A stretch of 64,000 nt of DNA from Phytomonospora sp040655735 (GCF_040655735.1 NZ_JBFAKK010000018.1:62001-126000); one strand, 5' to 3'. Shown: positions 24,283 through 33,139, numbered from the stretch's first letter. Numbers and translations are program-made. Notes: generated from the sequence alone by a model not told the origin.

Positions 24283-24883
24283 GGCAAAGTATGAACACGG
24301 CGCACGAGCCCCGGCACGCCACTCCCAGGCGACCCCACAGCCTCCCGCGCCTGCGTGGGGGCATTGAGGGGGCGGCAGGAGCGGCGGAGGCAGGCCATGT
24401 ATCCGCCTTCATGAACCACCAAGCACCACTCGGGTCACCGTGCGGGCGGTCTGCCCCGCAGCTTCCGCGCTCGTGTCAATGGGGACGGGGGCCAATGTGG
24501 ACCCTAGTGAGCCACCGGCACGCCACTCGCCGCGCGACCTTGCCAGTCAACGCCGAAGCTCGCGAGGCGGCACGGCGGGGGCGGGGCGCGGGCGGCTCAC
24601 GCGACCCGCCGAACGAGCCATCCGCATGCCTCGCGACGCAGCCACTCCTGCTGATGTCGAAGCGTCCGCGCTGCGTGGTCGCACGGCTGCGGCGAAGCCG
24701 TTCGACCGCGTGGAGCGCGCTGGCCAAGCCACCGCCACCGCTCGCGTCACCGCCTGGCCGGTCGGCGCCACCACACCGCTCGCGTCGCGACCGCTCCAAA
24801 CGGGGCGGCATGGTGGCTGCGGCGCAAAGCCATCCACTTCCCCTCACCTCCACTTCGGACGGCGCCCCGCTGCCCGCCCACTA

Positions 24884-24931
24884 CCCCCGCCACTGCCTCG
24901 TGCTGGCACGAGCACGAGGCAGTGGCGGGGG
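24884..24931. repeat. 21-bp perfect inverted repeat with six-base loop
   Basis: Arms 24884-24904 and 24911-24931 are perfectly complementary around GGCACG. This is the longest perfect stem in the window. It has no downstream T tract and no flanking gene end, so its function is not that of an ordinary terminator. Confidence 0.9.
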
Positions 24932-25314
24932 CCGATGTGGCTCACGCGAACCGCGCCGCATGGGGGCCACCGCCACGCGGGTCAGCACCGCACCTTCCCG
25001 CGCCCGCAGGCTGGCGTGGTGGCCGCGAGGGTCTGGCAGTGAGGGGGCGGCGGAGGCGGGACGGCTATCGTCGTAGCCAGCCGGCTCGCCACCCGCGAGC
25101 ATCGGCGTGGCGATGGCGGGTCCCGGCGTCCACGGGCCGCTCGAACATCGTCGCTCAGCCTTCCCCGGCCCCGCGACCACCTGCCGCCCCACCTCTCGGG
25201 CACCGCAGCCTCGCTCCAAGGCGAGCACCTGCTACGCAAGCCGCAACGGGCGCACCCTCGAACCGTGCCCGGGAACCCACCGCCCCATGTCCGGGCGCGC
25301 GTGGCGAGACACCC

Positions 25315-26793
25315 CTACCCCGCCGCCACCGGCTCCCCCACGCGCTTCCCCACCCCCGCCTCGTCCCCCTCAGGCGTCCTCAACCGCGTCGCCAGCACCA
25401 GTGCCAGCAGCAGGATCCCCGCCCCGATGGCGAAGACCACGTCGACCGCCGACACGAAAGCCCCGATCGCGTGTACTCGCGCAATGGGGTCGAGGCCGTC
25501 GATGGCGGCGATCGGGGTGCCGGGGACGTCGGCGGCGTAGAGGCGGAACAGCAGCGAGCCGAAGACCGCCGCGCCGAGGGCGCCGCCGAGGGTCTGGAAG
25601 AAGCGGATTCCGGTGGTCGCCACGCCCAGGTGCTGCGGCGGTGCGGCCTGCTGGACGGCCACGATGAGCATCCCCAGCAACTGGCCGAAGCCGGCGCCGA
25701 GCAGCAGCATCTCCGCCCTGATCGTCCACAGTGAGGTGTCCACCGAGGTCAGCGCGAGCAGTGCCATGGCCACCGCCGCGGTGCCGGTTCCGGTGATCAT
25801 GAACGTCCGTACGGGCCAGGCGAGGCGGCCGGTGATCAGGCCGACGACGGCAAGGCCGAAGGCGAAGGGGATCAAGAACGCACCGGCGGAGGTCGAGCCG
25901 ATGCCGCGGGCGACCTGGAGGTAGGTCATCACGTACATGATCGCGCCGACCATCGCGACGCCGACGAGTCCCTGAAGCGCGAAACCGAGCGCGACGGCGC
26001 GGATCCGAAACAGCGCCAACGGCAGGATCGGCTCGGCGGCGGTCGCCTGGCGCCACACGAACAGGGCGAGCGCGAGCACGACGGCGGCGCCGAGGCCGAG
26101 GATCTGCGGTGAGGCCCAGGTGTAGGCGGAGCCGCCCCACTCGGTGATCAGCAGCAGGCCGGACGCGAAGGCGGCGGCCAGTGCGGCGCCCAGGTAGTCG
26201 ATGCGGTGGGCCGTGGAGTGGCGGGGGAAGCGCAGGACGATGGCGCCCGCCGTGATGATGAGCGCCCCCAGCGGCAGGTTGATGTAGAAGACCCAGCGCC
26301 AGTTCCCGGCGTCGGCGAACAACCCTCCGATCATCGGCCCGACCGCCATGCCGAGGCCGGCGAAGAGGCCGCCCATGCTGCCGCCTTTGGCGCCGCCGTC
26401 CTTCTCGCCGGCCCTGATCCGCGCGATGACGACCATCGTGACGCTCATCAGGCCACCGCCGCCGACGCCCTGCACGGCGCGGAAGGCGATCAGCTGCTCC
26501 ATGTCCTGCGCGGCACCGCTCAGCGCCGACCCGAGCATGAACACGCCGACGGCGCCGAGGAAGACACGCTTGGCGCCGAACACGTCGCAGAGCTTGCCGT
26601 AGAGGGGCAGCGCGGCGGTCGAGGCGAGCGCGAAGGCGCTGACCAGCCAGGGCATGTGTTCGACGCCGTGGAGGGGGTCGAGTTCGCCGACGATGGGGAC
26701 GGTCGCGGCCGAGACGATGTTGGTGTCGAGAACGGCGAGCACGATCGTGGCGAGGCACACGAACATGCCGATCCTCTTCTGCTTGTCGGTCAT
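25315..26793 (-). CDS. MFS drug efflux transporter, DHA2 (14-TM) family
   Basis: The protein has 492 residues and about 14 hydrophobic segments. The N-terminus is MTDKQKRIGMFVCLATIVLAV with the family LDTNIVSAATVPIV motif of TM1. Motif A (LYGKLCDVFGAKRVFL) and motif C-like GPMIGGLFAD are present. It should export toxic amphiphiles in exchange for protons. The frame is open far upstream, but the ATG at 26793 begins where homology begins. A TTGACC -35, 17-bp spacer and TAGCGT -10 end seven nt before it, so it is probably leaderless. It is divergent from a TetR gene, the usual repressor arrangement for such pumps. Confidence 0.94.
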   Translation of the reverse strand: MTDKQKRIGMFVCLATIVLAVLDTNIVSAATVPIVGELDPLHGVEHMPWLVSAFALASTAALPLYGKLCDVFGAKRVFLGAVGVFMLGSALSGAAQDMEQLIAFRAVQGVGGGGLMSVTMVVIARIRAGEKDGGAKGGSMGGLFAGLGMAVGPMIGGLFADAGNWRWVFYINLPLGALIITAGAIVLRFPRHSTAHRIDYLGAALAAAFASGLLLITEWGGSAYTWASPQILGLGAAVVLALALFVWRQATAAEPILPLALFRIRAVALGFALQGLVGVAMVGAIMYVMTYLQVARGIGSTSAGAFLIPFAFGLAVVGLITGRLAWPVRTFMITGTGTAAVAMALLALTSVDTSLWTIRAEMLLLGAGFGQLLGMLIVAVQQAAPPQHLGVATTGIRFFQTLGGALGAAVFGSLLFRLYAADVPGTPIAAIDGLDPIARVHAIGAFVSAVDVVFAIGAGILLLALVLATRLRTPEGDEAGVGKRVGEPVAAG

Positions 26794-26800
26794 GGCGGCC

Positions 26801-26829
26801 ACGCTAACCAGAGTTTTGTACTCGGTCAA
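26801..26829 (-). promoter_or_regulatory. Leaderless promoter of the MFS gene
   Basis: On the minus strand TTGACC (26829-26824), a 17-bp spacer and TAGCGT (26806-26801) are followed after seven nt by the ATG. This is among the best promoter matches in the window. Confidence 0.65.
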
Positions 26830-26862
26830 TGTTTTGGCGCGGTCAATTTTTTGATCCAGTAC
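26818..26862. promoter_or_regulatory. Candidate TetR operator: inverted GTACT...TCAA arms
   Basis: GTACTCGGTCAA (26818-26829) and TTGATCCAGTAC (26851-26862) are inverted copies differing at two positions, 21 bp apart. One arm covers the MFS -35, and the other abuts the TetR -10 (TACAGT, 26860-26865). A regulator bound here would shut both divergent promoters. Confidence 0.55.
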
Positions 26863-26871
26863 AGTGGGGTC

Positions 26872-27510
26872 ATGACGGAGGAACCCGGCCTGCGGGAACG
26901 CAAGAAGATCGAGACGGGGCGCACGATCTGGAAGACGGCCGTCGACCTGTTCCTGGAGCGCGGCTTCGACGCCGTGTCGGTCAAGGAGATCGCCGACGCC
27001 GCCCAGGTGTCGAAGATGACCGTCTTCAACTACTTCCCCGCCAAGGAAGACCTGGTCATGCACCCCATGGGCGAACACGTCGACGAGCCGATGCGCGTCG
27101 TCCGCGACCGCGCGGCCGGCGTCACCCCGCACGCGGCCTTCGGTGCCCACTTCCTGGCGACGCTGCGCGAGTTCGACGCCGCCACCGGCCTGAGCGACGC
27201 CCCCTATGTGCGCGGGATCCAGAGCCTGGTCCTCAAGACCCCCGCGCTGGTGATGCGGATGCTCGCCTTCAACGCGCTGAGCGAGCGGCTGCTGTCCGGT
27301 CAGCTGATCAAGGAAGGCGGCTCGCAGGTGACCGCGGAGTTCGTCGCCGCGCAGATCATCGCCGCGCGCAACACCCTCATCCACCTCAACCACGAGGCCC
27401 TCGCCGACGGCCGCCGCCCCGCCGAGGTGCTCCCCGAGGCCCTGGCCAACGCTGAGGAGGTCTTCGGTCTGCTCGACGGCGGCCTCGGTGGGCTGTTCGC
27501 CAAAGAGTGA
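26872..27510 (+). CDS. TetR-family regulator of the divergent MFS pump
   Basis: The protein has 212 residues. The helix-turn-helix reads VKEIADAAQVSKMTVFNYF, with the family's FxxKEDL following. The C-terminal domain is the generic ligand-binding helical bundle. The ATG is six nt after TACAGT and lacks a ribosome site, so it is a leaderless transcript. It lies back to back with the DHA2 efflux gene, with inverted arms in the 78-bp gap. It probably represses the pump until a toxic ligand is bound. Confidence 0.94.
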   Translation: MTEEPGLRERKKIETGRTIWKTAVDLFLERGFDAVSVKEIADAAQVSKMTVFNYFPAKEDLVMHPMGEHVDEPMRVVRDRAAGVTPHAAFGAHFLATLREFDAATGLSDAPYVRGIQSLVLKTPALVMRMLAFNALSERLLSGQLIKEGGSQVTAEFVAAQIIAARNTLIHLNHEALADGRRPAEVLPEALANAEEVFGLLDGGLGGLFAKE

Positions 27511-27538
27511 GGCCCGGGAATCCTGAGATCCCCGGGCC
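27511..27538. terminator. Bidirectional hairpin between TetR and 5'-nucleotidase genes
   Basis: Arms GGCCCGGG and CCCGGGCC lie right after the TetR stop codon, in the 47-bp gap between two convergent genes. Confidence 0.65.
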
Positions 27539-27557
27539 CCGGCCTAACCGTCGTGCA

Positions 27558-29324
27558 CTAGATGAACGTGATCCGGTTCGCCGGCAGCGGCGCCGCCGGG
27601 CTGCCCGGCGAGGTGTTCGCCGTGAACCAGGCTTCGAGAGCGTCGATGTCGAGCCCGCCGACGAGGCGGTCGGTGCCCTTCGCCAGCTCGGCGAAGCCGT
27701 CCCCGCCGTCGGCGAGGAAGATGTTCACCGTCACCCGGTAGGTGGCCGCCGGGTCGAGCGCGACGCCGTTCAGCTTCACGCTTTCGGTGACGATCTTGTC
27801 CGCGCCCGCCTTGGAGTTGTCCACGGTGTACGTGAAGCCCTCCGAGGGCTGGAGCACCTTCGGGCTGCCGGCGTTGGAGCCGCTGTACTGCTGCTGCAGC
27901 ACGGTGACGATCTGCGCGCCGGTCAGGCTGATCGTGGTGAGGTTGTTGTTGAACGGCTGGACGGTGAACGCCTCGCCGTAGGTCACCACGCCGTCGCCTT
28001 CGGCCCCGGCCGCCTTGAACACCAGGTCCGAGCGCACGCCGCCGGGGTTCATCAGCGCGATGACCGCGCCGCCCTTGTCGGCGGCCGAGGTGGCCGCCAG
28101 CTGCGAGTCGGCGATCAGGTCGCCCAGCGGCGACTCCGGCTTGGTGGAACCGCGGCCGGGCATGTCACCGGAGATGTAGCCGATCTGCCGGCTGGCGATC
28201 GGGTCGACCAGCTCCTTGTACTTGGTGATCACATCGGTCTGGTCGTCGGCCTTGGCGACGTCGCGGGTGACCACGTGGTTCGAGGCGGCCACCGACGTGC
28301 GCAGGATGTCGCGCGTCTTGTGGTCGTATGTCACGTTGATCTCGGTGAACAGCCGGCCGAAGGACGAGCCCGACGTCACCATCCGCGGGTTGCCCTTGGG
28401 GTCGGGGATGTTGCACACGTACGACTGGTGCGTGTGCCCGGTGACCACCAGGTCGATCGAGGAGTCGAGGTTCTTCGCGATGTCGGTGATCGGGCCGGAG
28501 ACGCCGTCGCCGGGACCGGGCGAGTCGCAGTCGTAGTTGTAGGTGTTGCTGGCCGGCAGGCCGCCCTCGTGCAGCAGCACGACGATCGACTTGACGCCCA
28601 TCAGGCGCAGCAGGCCCGCGTAAAGGTTGGCGGTCTTGACCTCGTCCTTGAACGCGAGGTTCTTGATGCCTTCCTTGGCCACGATGTTCGGCGTGCCCTC
28701 AAGGGTCATGCCGATGAAGCCGACACGCGCGCCGTCGAAGTTCTTCACCCACACCGGGGCGAGCGCGGGCAGGCCGGTGTTCTTGTCGACGACGTTGGCG
28801 CCCAGCAGCGGGAAGTCCGCGCCGTCGTAGGGGTTGGCCGGGTCGGCGCAGCCGTCGGTCTCGTGACAGCCGCCGAACTGGATCCGGCGCAGCTCGTCGA
28901 TGCCCTCGTCGAACTCGTGGTTGCCGACGGCGGTCATGTCCAGGCCGAGCTTCTCCATCGCGTCGATGGTCGGCTCGTCGTGGAACGCCGCCGACAGCAG
29001 CGGGCTGGCGCCAATAATGTCGCCGGCGGCCACCGTCACGGTGTTCTCGTGGCCCTCGCGGGCCGCGTCGAGGTGGGTGGCGAGGTACTCGACGCCACCG
29101 GCCGGAACCGTGACCGGCTTGCCGTCGGGGCCGACGCCGGTCTGGACCGTCCCGGACGAGCCCGACGGGGGCTCGAGGTTTCCGTGGAAGTCGTTGAACG
29201 CCAGGATCTGGATGTCGGTGGTCTTGCCGGGCTTGGCGGCGCTCGTGGGAGCGGCGAAAGCGATACCGCCGAGTACAGCCACCGCGCCGAACGCCGCGAT
29301 AGCGCGACGTCGCCGTACGGTCAT
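27558..29324 (-). CDS. Secreted 5'-nucleotidase / 2',3'-cyclic phosphodiesterase family protein
   Basis: The protein has 588 residues. A signal peptide follows MTVRRRR and ends near TSA-AK. The N-terminal metallophosphatase domain shows NDFHGNLEP, VTVAAGDIIG, GNHEFD and GHTHQSY, which together bind two metal ions. The C-terminal 5'-nucleotidase domain (about 350-560) holds the substrate pocket around QPFNNNLTTISLTG. It hydrolyses extracellular nucleotides and releases phosphate and nucleosides for uptake. The start follows AAAGGAGA. Two Cys in the metallophosphatase domain (GGCHETDGC) could form a disulfide. It stands alone, convergent with the TetR gene. It ends without a cell-wall anchor and so is probably released. 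Confidence 0.95.
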   Translation of the reverse strand: MTVRRRRAIAAFGAVAVLGGIAFAAPTSAAKPGKTTDIQILAFNDFHGNLEPPSGSSGTVQTGVGPDGKPVTVPAGGVEYLATHLDAAREGHENTVTVAAGDIIGASPLLSAAFHDEPTIDAMEKLGLDMTAVGNHEFDEGIDELRRIQFGGCHETDGCADPANPYDGADFPLLGANVVDKNTGLPALAPVWVKNFDGARVGFIGMTLEGTPNIVAKEGIKNLAFKDEVKTANLYAGLLRLMGVKSIVVLLHEGGLPASNTYNYDCDSPGPGDGVSGPITDIAKNLDSSIDLVVTGHTHQSYVCNIPDPKGNPRMVTSGSSFGRLFTEINVTYDHKTRDILRTSVAASNHVVTRDVAKADDQTDVITKYKELVDPIASRQIGYISGDMPGRGSTKPESPLGDLIADSQLAATSAADKGGAVIALMNPGGVRSDLVFKAAGAEGDGVVTYGEAFTVQPFNNNLTTISLTGAQIVTVLQQQYSGSNAGSPKVLQPSEGFTYTVDNSKAGADKIVTESVKLNGVALDPAATYRVTVNIFLADGGDGFAELAKGTDRLVGGLDIDALEAWFTANTSPGSPAAPLPANRITFI

Positions 29325-29447
29325 GGTGTCGGTCTCCTTTGGAGGGGGATCTGCCGCTGATAGCCAAGCAGAAAGAGGCAACGTACCGGTAACGACGACA
29401 CGGACGGTAGAGCGCACCGCCCGATCGTTGCGGGATCGAGACGGCGA

Positions 29448-29453
29448 TACCCT
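29448..29453 (+). promoter_or_regulatory. -10 element TACCCT of the SDR gene (leaderless)
   Basis: TACCCT is seven nt before the ATG with no ribosome site between. Confidence 0.45.
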
Positions 29454-29460
29454 CGCACGC

Positions 29461-30153
29461 ATGCGAACGATCATGGTCACCGGCGCGAGCCGGGGAATCG
29501 GTGCCGAGCTCGTCTCCATTCTCACCGCCCGGGGCGACCGTGTCCTCGCCGTCGTCCGTGATCCTTCGGGTCTGCCCGAAGGGGCCGAGCCGATCGTCGC
29601 CGACCTCGCCGACCCCGCGTCGCTGGCCGGTGCCCTGCCCGACATCGAGCGGCTCGACGCCGTCGTCCACTGTGCGGGGATCTCCAGCCCCGGACCCGTC
29701 GGCGAACTCGGCGTCGGGGTGTGGCAGCGCGAGCTGAACGTCAACCTCGTCGCGCCCGCCGAGCTGACGCGGATCCTGCTGCCGGCGCTGCGGACCGCGC
29801 GCGGGCAGGTCGTGTTCGTCAACTCGGGCGCGGGCCTGTCGGCCGGTCCGCTGTGGGCCGCCTACGGCGCCAGCAAGCACGGGTTGAAGGCGCTCGCCGA
29901 CGCGCTGCGGGCCGAGGAGACCGGTGTCGTGCGGGTGAGCACGGTCTACCCGGGCAACACCGACACCGATATGCAGCGAAAGCTGCGCGCCGAGCTCAAG
30001 GCCGAGTACGACCCGGCGCGGGCGACGAGCGCGGCCACGGTCGCGACGGCGATCGCGCAGGTGCTCGACATGCCCGCCGACGCGATGGTCGTGGACCTGC
30101 GCATCGTGCCGCCCAACCCGATCCCGCATCCGACGCGGATGCCGGACGCCTGA
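29461..30153 (+). CDS. Short-chain dehydrogenase/reductase
   Basis: This is a 230-residue classical SDR with all catalytic parts present, unlike the SDR at the left of the window. TGASRGIG binds the cofactor, HCAG replaces NNAG, a serine lies in FVNSGAG and the active site is YGASK. The Asp in IVADLAD and basic residues after beta-2 are compatible with NADP. The alcohol or ketone substrate is unknown. It is followed 21 bp later by the SUKH-like gene, which may be co-transcribed. Confidence 0.93.
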   Translation: MRTIMVTGASRGIGAELVSILTARGDRVLAVVRDPSGLPEGAEPIVADLADPASLAGALPDIERLDAVVHCAGISSPGPVGELGVGVWQRELNVNLVAPAELTRILLPALRTARGQVVFVNSGAGLSAGPLWAAYGASKHGLKALADALRAEETGVVRVSTVYPGNTDTDMQRKLRAELKAEYDPARATSAATVATAIAQVLDMPADAMVVDLRIVPPNPIPHPTRMPDA

Positions 30154-30174
30154 CCCCTCTCCGGAGACCACACC

Positions 30175-30756
30175 GTGAACGACGACTTGAATAACGCGGT
30201 GAATCCCTCCGCCGCCTGGCTCGGCGAAATCTTCGGCGACGAGGCCCTGTGGCGCCCAGCCGAGACCCCGCGGCACCTCGTCGACACCGCGACTCTGGCG
30301 TTCCTGCGCGAGGTCGGCTTCCCGGCCGTGTTGCTGGACAGCGTCGGCGTCGACGCGACGTTCCTGCCGGTGAAAGGGCTGTGGGAGGCCGACACCGACG
30401 AACTCTTCGGCCGCCGGACCCCCGACGACGACTCGCCGCCCACGGAGATCTCCTACTGCTTCGCCACCTACGGCGAGAGCCACCTCATGGTCGACGGCGA
30501 CACCGGCCGGGTCGAGATCTACGTCGCCGACGGCTGGGACCACGGCGAGGGCTACGGCGGGCTCGCCTTCGACGGCATCGCCGAACTGGCCGGCGCCTTC
30601 GGGCTGATCGCGCGCTTCGAGCCCCGGATCACCGGCGACGACCCCGGCTCCGCGATCGCGGAGCTGCGCGCGGCCGTCACCGAACCGGGTGGGGAGGACG
30701 GCCCCTTCTGGACGCACGTCTTCGAAACCCTCGACGAGGAGTTCGGCGAGGGTTAG
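30175..30756 (+). CDS. SUKH-4-like immunity-type protein
   Basis: This is a 193-residue acidic cytosolic protein. GTG follows CCGGAGA. The middle shows LAFLREVGFPAVLLD, then a SYCFATYGESHLMVDGDTGRVEIYVAD strand pair (read here as two motifs, ATYGESHLMVDG and GRVEIYVAD), then LAFDGIAELAGAF. This order matches the SUKH-4 fold used by many immunity proteins of polymorphic toxin systems. No toxin gene is next to it; it follows an SDR gene by 21 bp. It may be an orphan immunity protein or a SUKH protein with a housekeeping role. Its stop codon overlaps that of the convergent ASCH gene by four bases. Confidence 0.55.
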   Translation: MNDDLNNAVNPSAAWLGEIFGDEALWRPAETPRHLVDTATLAFLREVGFPAVLLDSVGVDATFLPVKGLWEADTDELFGRRTPDDDSPPTEISYCFATYGESHLMVDGDTGRVEIYVADGWDHGEGYGGLAFDGIAELAGAFGLIARFEPRITGDDPGSAIAELRAAVTEPGGEDGPFWTHVFETLDEEFGEG

Positions 30757-31325
30757 GGCTTGTCCTGCTCCAGGACGTGCCGGCCGCGCGGTGAGATCCG
30801 GTAGCCGACCTCAAGGCTCTCGGTGAGCCCCAGGGCCTTCAGCGAGCGCACGTCGGCTTTGAAGCGCGGGGTCTGCCTGCCCAGGCGCTCGGCGAGGTCG
30901 GCGGCGCGCGTGCCCGGGTTGTCGGCGACCAGGCGCAGGACCTCGCGGGTCCACGGGCCGCGCCGGGACTCCAGGCGCGCCAGGCGGGCGGTGATGTCGG
31001 CGAGCTCGGCGGCGGTGGGTTCGGTCTCCCGCAGGGCGATGCGCGGATCGGCGCCTTCCAAGTGGAGCTCGACGCGGTAGAGGTCGCGGTCGGCGTCGCC
31101 GGGGACGTCGGCGAGGAGGTCGTCGCGGGTGGCGTATCCGGCGCGGCGGGCGTCGGCGTCGGTGAGGTCGGCGGGATCCACGACGTCGACCGCGTCGACG
31201 CGCAGGACGCCGACGGCGGTGTGCAGCGTGCCGCCCGGCTTGACGGTCGGCCTGCGCCAGCGACGGAAGGCGAGGTCGTCGGCGCCGGCGGCGATGCGGT
31301 CGAGGGCGGCACGCTTGAACAGCAC
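30753..31325 (-). CDS. ASCH-domain protein with C-terminal winged helix
   Basis: The protein has 190 residues and a GTG start. Residues about 1-90 match ASCH/EVE-like domains of actinobacteria (LAFRRWRRPTVKPGGTL, then a small beta barrel), which are thought to bind RNA or modified nucleotides. Residues about 115-185 form a helix-turn-helix-like unit (TRAADLAERLGRQTPRFKADV and LGLTESLEVGYRISPRG). The combination suggests nucleic-acid binding, perhaps a regulator. A ribosome site is not clear. AAAACT lies six nt upstream, a poor leaderless -10. The last four bases overlap the convergent SUKH-like gene. Confidence 0.75.
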   Translation of the reverse strand: MLFKRAALDRIAAGADDLAFRRWRRPTVKPGGTLHTAVGVLRVDAVDVVDPADLTDADARRAGYATRDDLLADVPGDADRDLYRVELHLEGADPRIALRETEPTAAELADITARLARLESRRGPWTREVLRLVADNPGTRAADLAERLGRQTPRFKADVRSLKALGLTESLEVGYRISPRGRHVLEQDKP

Positions 31326-31393
31326 GGGGTCAGTTTTCCAGACCCGCGGCGGGCTGAGCGGGGATTCGCGACACGGGTCGGCGCTGCCCCGCC

Positions 31394-31898
31394 CTACTCC
31401 CCCACCACCAACTGCACCGCACGCCGCACGTGCGGGCTGGGATGTCCGGCGTGCCGGTCGATCGCCTCGTGCCCGGGGTCCTCACCGCCGTCGGCGACCA
31501 GCGTGACGCGCAGCGTGGCCAGCTCGCGTGCCGCGCGGATCAGGTCGACGGGGTCGGCGGCGGGCTCCGCCGACAGGACCGCGGTGACCTCGGCGAGCGT
31601 CGCGGTCGGCGCGACGGTGGCCAGTTCGGCGGCGAGCGCCTCGCCGGCCTCGGGTGTCGCGGCCGTGATGGACACGAACCGGGTTCCGTAGAGCTGGTGT
31701 TCGGCGTGCCTGACGAGGCTGCCGTCGCCGGTCCGCCAGGCGGTCAGGACGGTGGCACCCGGCCAGTCGCCGGTTTCGTCGCAGGTGAGCCAGTCCCGGC
31801 CGGCGGCGTGCTTGGCCACCGCGTCGGGGTCGGCGTCGTCGGCCAGCAGCAGGGTCCGCTGCCAGGCGAGGCGGTCGGCGCTCATGTCGCGCTGCATG
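31394..31898 (-). CDS. Hypothetical protein with HEAT-like C-terminal helices
   Basis: The family was not recognised. The product has about 167 residues from the ATG at 31898; an in-frame GTG at 31945 and an ATG at 31886 are alternatives, and none has a convincing ribosome site. Visible parts are a WLTCDETGDWPGATVLTAWR segment, an Ala-rich helical middle and an end GHPSPHVRRAVQLVVGE that looks like a HEAT/armadillo helix. There is no signal peptide or membrane helix. Codon use is typical of the genome. It is flanked by the ASCH and secreted beta-propeller genes on the same strand, with gaps of 68 and about 90 bp. Confidence 0.6.
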
Positions 31899-31990
31899 CC
31901 CTTCAAGAGACACGGTTCTTCCACGAGACCCCCCGGTGTGGCCACAGTAGACGGTTGTCCGCCGCGGCCACTGCCGGGGAGTTCTCCGCG

Positions 31991-33079
31991 TCAGCCGAGG
32001 CTGAGCTTGGCGACCCGTCCCTTCGGGCCCGACGCCCAGCACGCGAATCCGTGCACGCAGTCGACGCTGTCGAAGGCGCCGTCGTCGAAGCGGTGCCAGG
32101 AGCGGCCGCCGTCGAAGGTGATGTCGCTGCCGGTCGGGCCGACGGTGACGGCCAGCGGGCCCGCCAGGAACGACACGCCCGAGCGGTACTCGCCGGGGCT
32201 GTCGGCCGACAGCTTGAGCCCGCCGGGTCCCTTGCCGGTGTAGGCGAAGGCGTCGGGCGCCGAGGTGGGCGTGGTGTAGTCGCCGCCGACGAGGATGCCG
32301 TGCCCGGCGTCGCGGAAGGCGGCGGCGTAGATGCCGGCGCTCGGCCCGCTGGTGACGGCCGTGTCGTGGGCGGTCCAGGTGGCGCCCCGGTCGCCGGTGT
32401 GGATGATGCGGGCCGTCTCGGCGCCGCCGGTGACGAGGTAGGCGTTGTGCTTGTCGGCGGCCACGAGGCACTGGCCGCTGGCGGCGAAGGCGAACTCGCC
32501 GGGCAGGGCCTCGGGCGACTGCTCGGCCGGGAGGATGCTCCAGGTCCGGCCGCCGTCGGCGGTGCGGATGAAGCGGATGCGGCCGTCGACCGGGTCGCTC
32601 ATGGCGATGCCGTGGCGGGTGTCGAAGAAGGCCATGCAGTCGTAGAAGGCGGTGGGTTCGGCGTTGGTGAAGGTGTTGGTCCAGCTCGCACCGCCGTCAC
32701 CGGTCACGTAGACGCGCGACTCGTCGGCCGGGCCGATGGTCAGCGCGACCGCGCGGCGGGAGTCGAAGGCCTCGATGTCGCGGAACTCCAGTCCCGCGGC
32801 CTCGGGCGGGGACACGTTCTGCCAGGAACCGCCGCCGTCGACGGTCCGCAGGACCGTGCCGCCGCTGCCGGCCACCCAGGCGACCTTGCCCGACACCGCC
32901 GACAGGCCGCGGAACTGGCCGGTCACACCGGTCTCGGTGAGCTCCCAGCCGAGGTCCAGGCGGCCGTCGGCCTTCGGGAGCGGGTCGGCCGAAGCGGCCT
33001 GGGGCGCGATCGTCGCCGCCATTATTAAGGCCATGCCCAGCACGGCGAGCCGGCGGACCGACTTGAGATGACGCTGCAT
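31991..33079 (-). CDS. Secreted YCF48/BNR-repeat beta-propeller protein
   Basis: The protein has 362 residues. A signal peptide ends at ASA-DPL near residue 32. The mature part is built of propeller blades with Asp-box motifs of the S/T-x-DGGxxW type: RTVDGGGSWQN, VTGDGGASWTN, RTADGGRTWS, HTGDRGATWTA and TFDGGRSWHRF. Such proteins are annotated as YCF48-like (photosystem II assembly-like) or oxidoreductases, but in actinomycetes the role is unknown. Sialidase activity is not expected because the Arg triad is not evident. The ATG has TACCTT six nt upstream and a TTGCCG -35. Confidence 0.85.
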   Translation of the reverse strand: MQRHLKSVRRLAVLGMALIMAATIAPQAASADPLPKADGRLDLGWELTETGVTGQFRGLSAVSGKVAWVAGSGGTVLRTVDGGGSWQNVSPPEAAGLEFRDIEAFDSRRAVALTIGPADESRVYVTGDGGASWTNTFTNAEPTAFYDCMAFFDTRHGIAMSDPVDGRIRFIRTADGGRTWSILPAEQSPEALPGEFAFAASGQCLVAADKHNAYLVTGGAETARIIHTGDRGATWTAHDTAVTSGPSAGIYAAAFRDAGHGILVGGDYTTPTSAPDAFAYTGKGPGGLKLSADSPGEYRSGVSFLAGPLAVTVGPTGSDITFDGGRSWHRFDDGAFDSVDCVHGFACWASGPKGRVAKLSLG

Positions 33080-33085
33080 CGGGTG

Positions 33086-33114
33086 AAGGTATCAACGGCG
33101 CCGACGCCCGGCAA
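33086..33114 (-). promoter_or_regulatory. Leaderless promoter of the beta-propeller gene
   Basis: On the minus strand TTGCCG (33114-33109), a 17-bp spacer and TACCTT (33091-33086) end six nt before the ATG. Confidence 0.6.
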
Positions 33115-33139
33115 GATCCGCGCGAGTCACGCAACGTGA

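Larger units (their letters stand above)
23763..25314. other. 1.55-kb gene-free stretch with hairpins and short tandem repeats
   Basis: No frame here has the codon pattern, ribosome site or family motifs of a real gene; the long open frames are Arg/Pro/Ala-rich products of high GC. It contains three strong inverted repeats, an 8-bp and a 6-bp tandem repeat, and three diverged copies of a phrase like GAGCC-CGGCACGCCACTC (near 24185, 24306 and 24510). It separates a TetR gene from an MFS gene. It may be a decayed mobile or gene remnant, or a source of structured RNA. No tRNA or known riboswitch was recognised. Confidence 0.7.

Noticed and set aside
24291..25734. Frames of 200-270 residues in the gene-free stretch
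   Set aside because: They lack ribosome sites, leaderless promoters, normal codon bias and any family resemblance, and they run through hairpins and repeats.
26794..27393. N-terminal extension of the MFS gene to 692 residues
   Set aside because: The added part is antisense to the TetR gene and not hydrophobic; homology and promoter both place the start at 26793.
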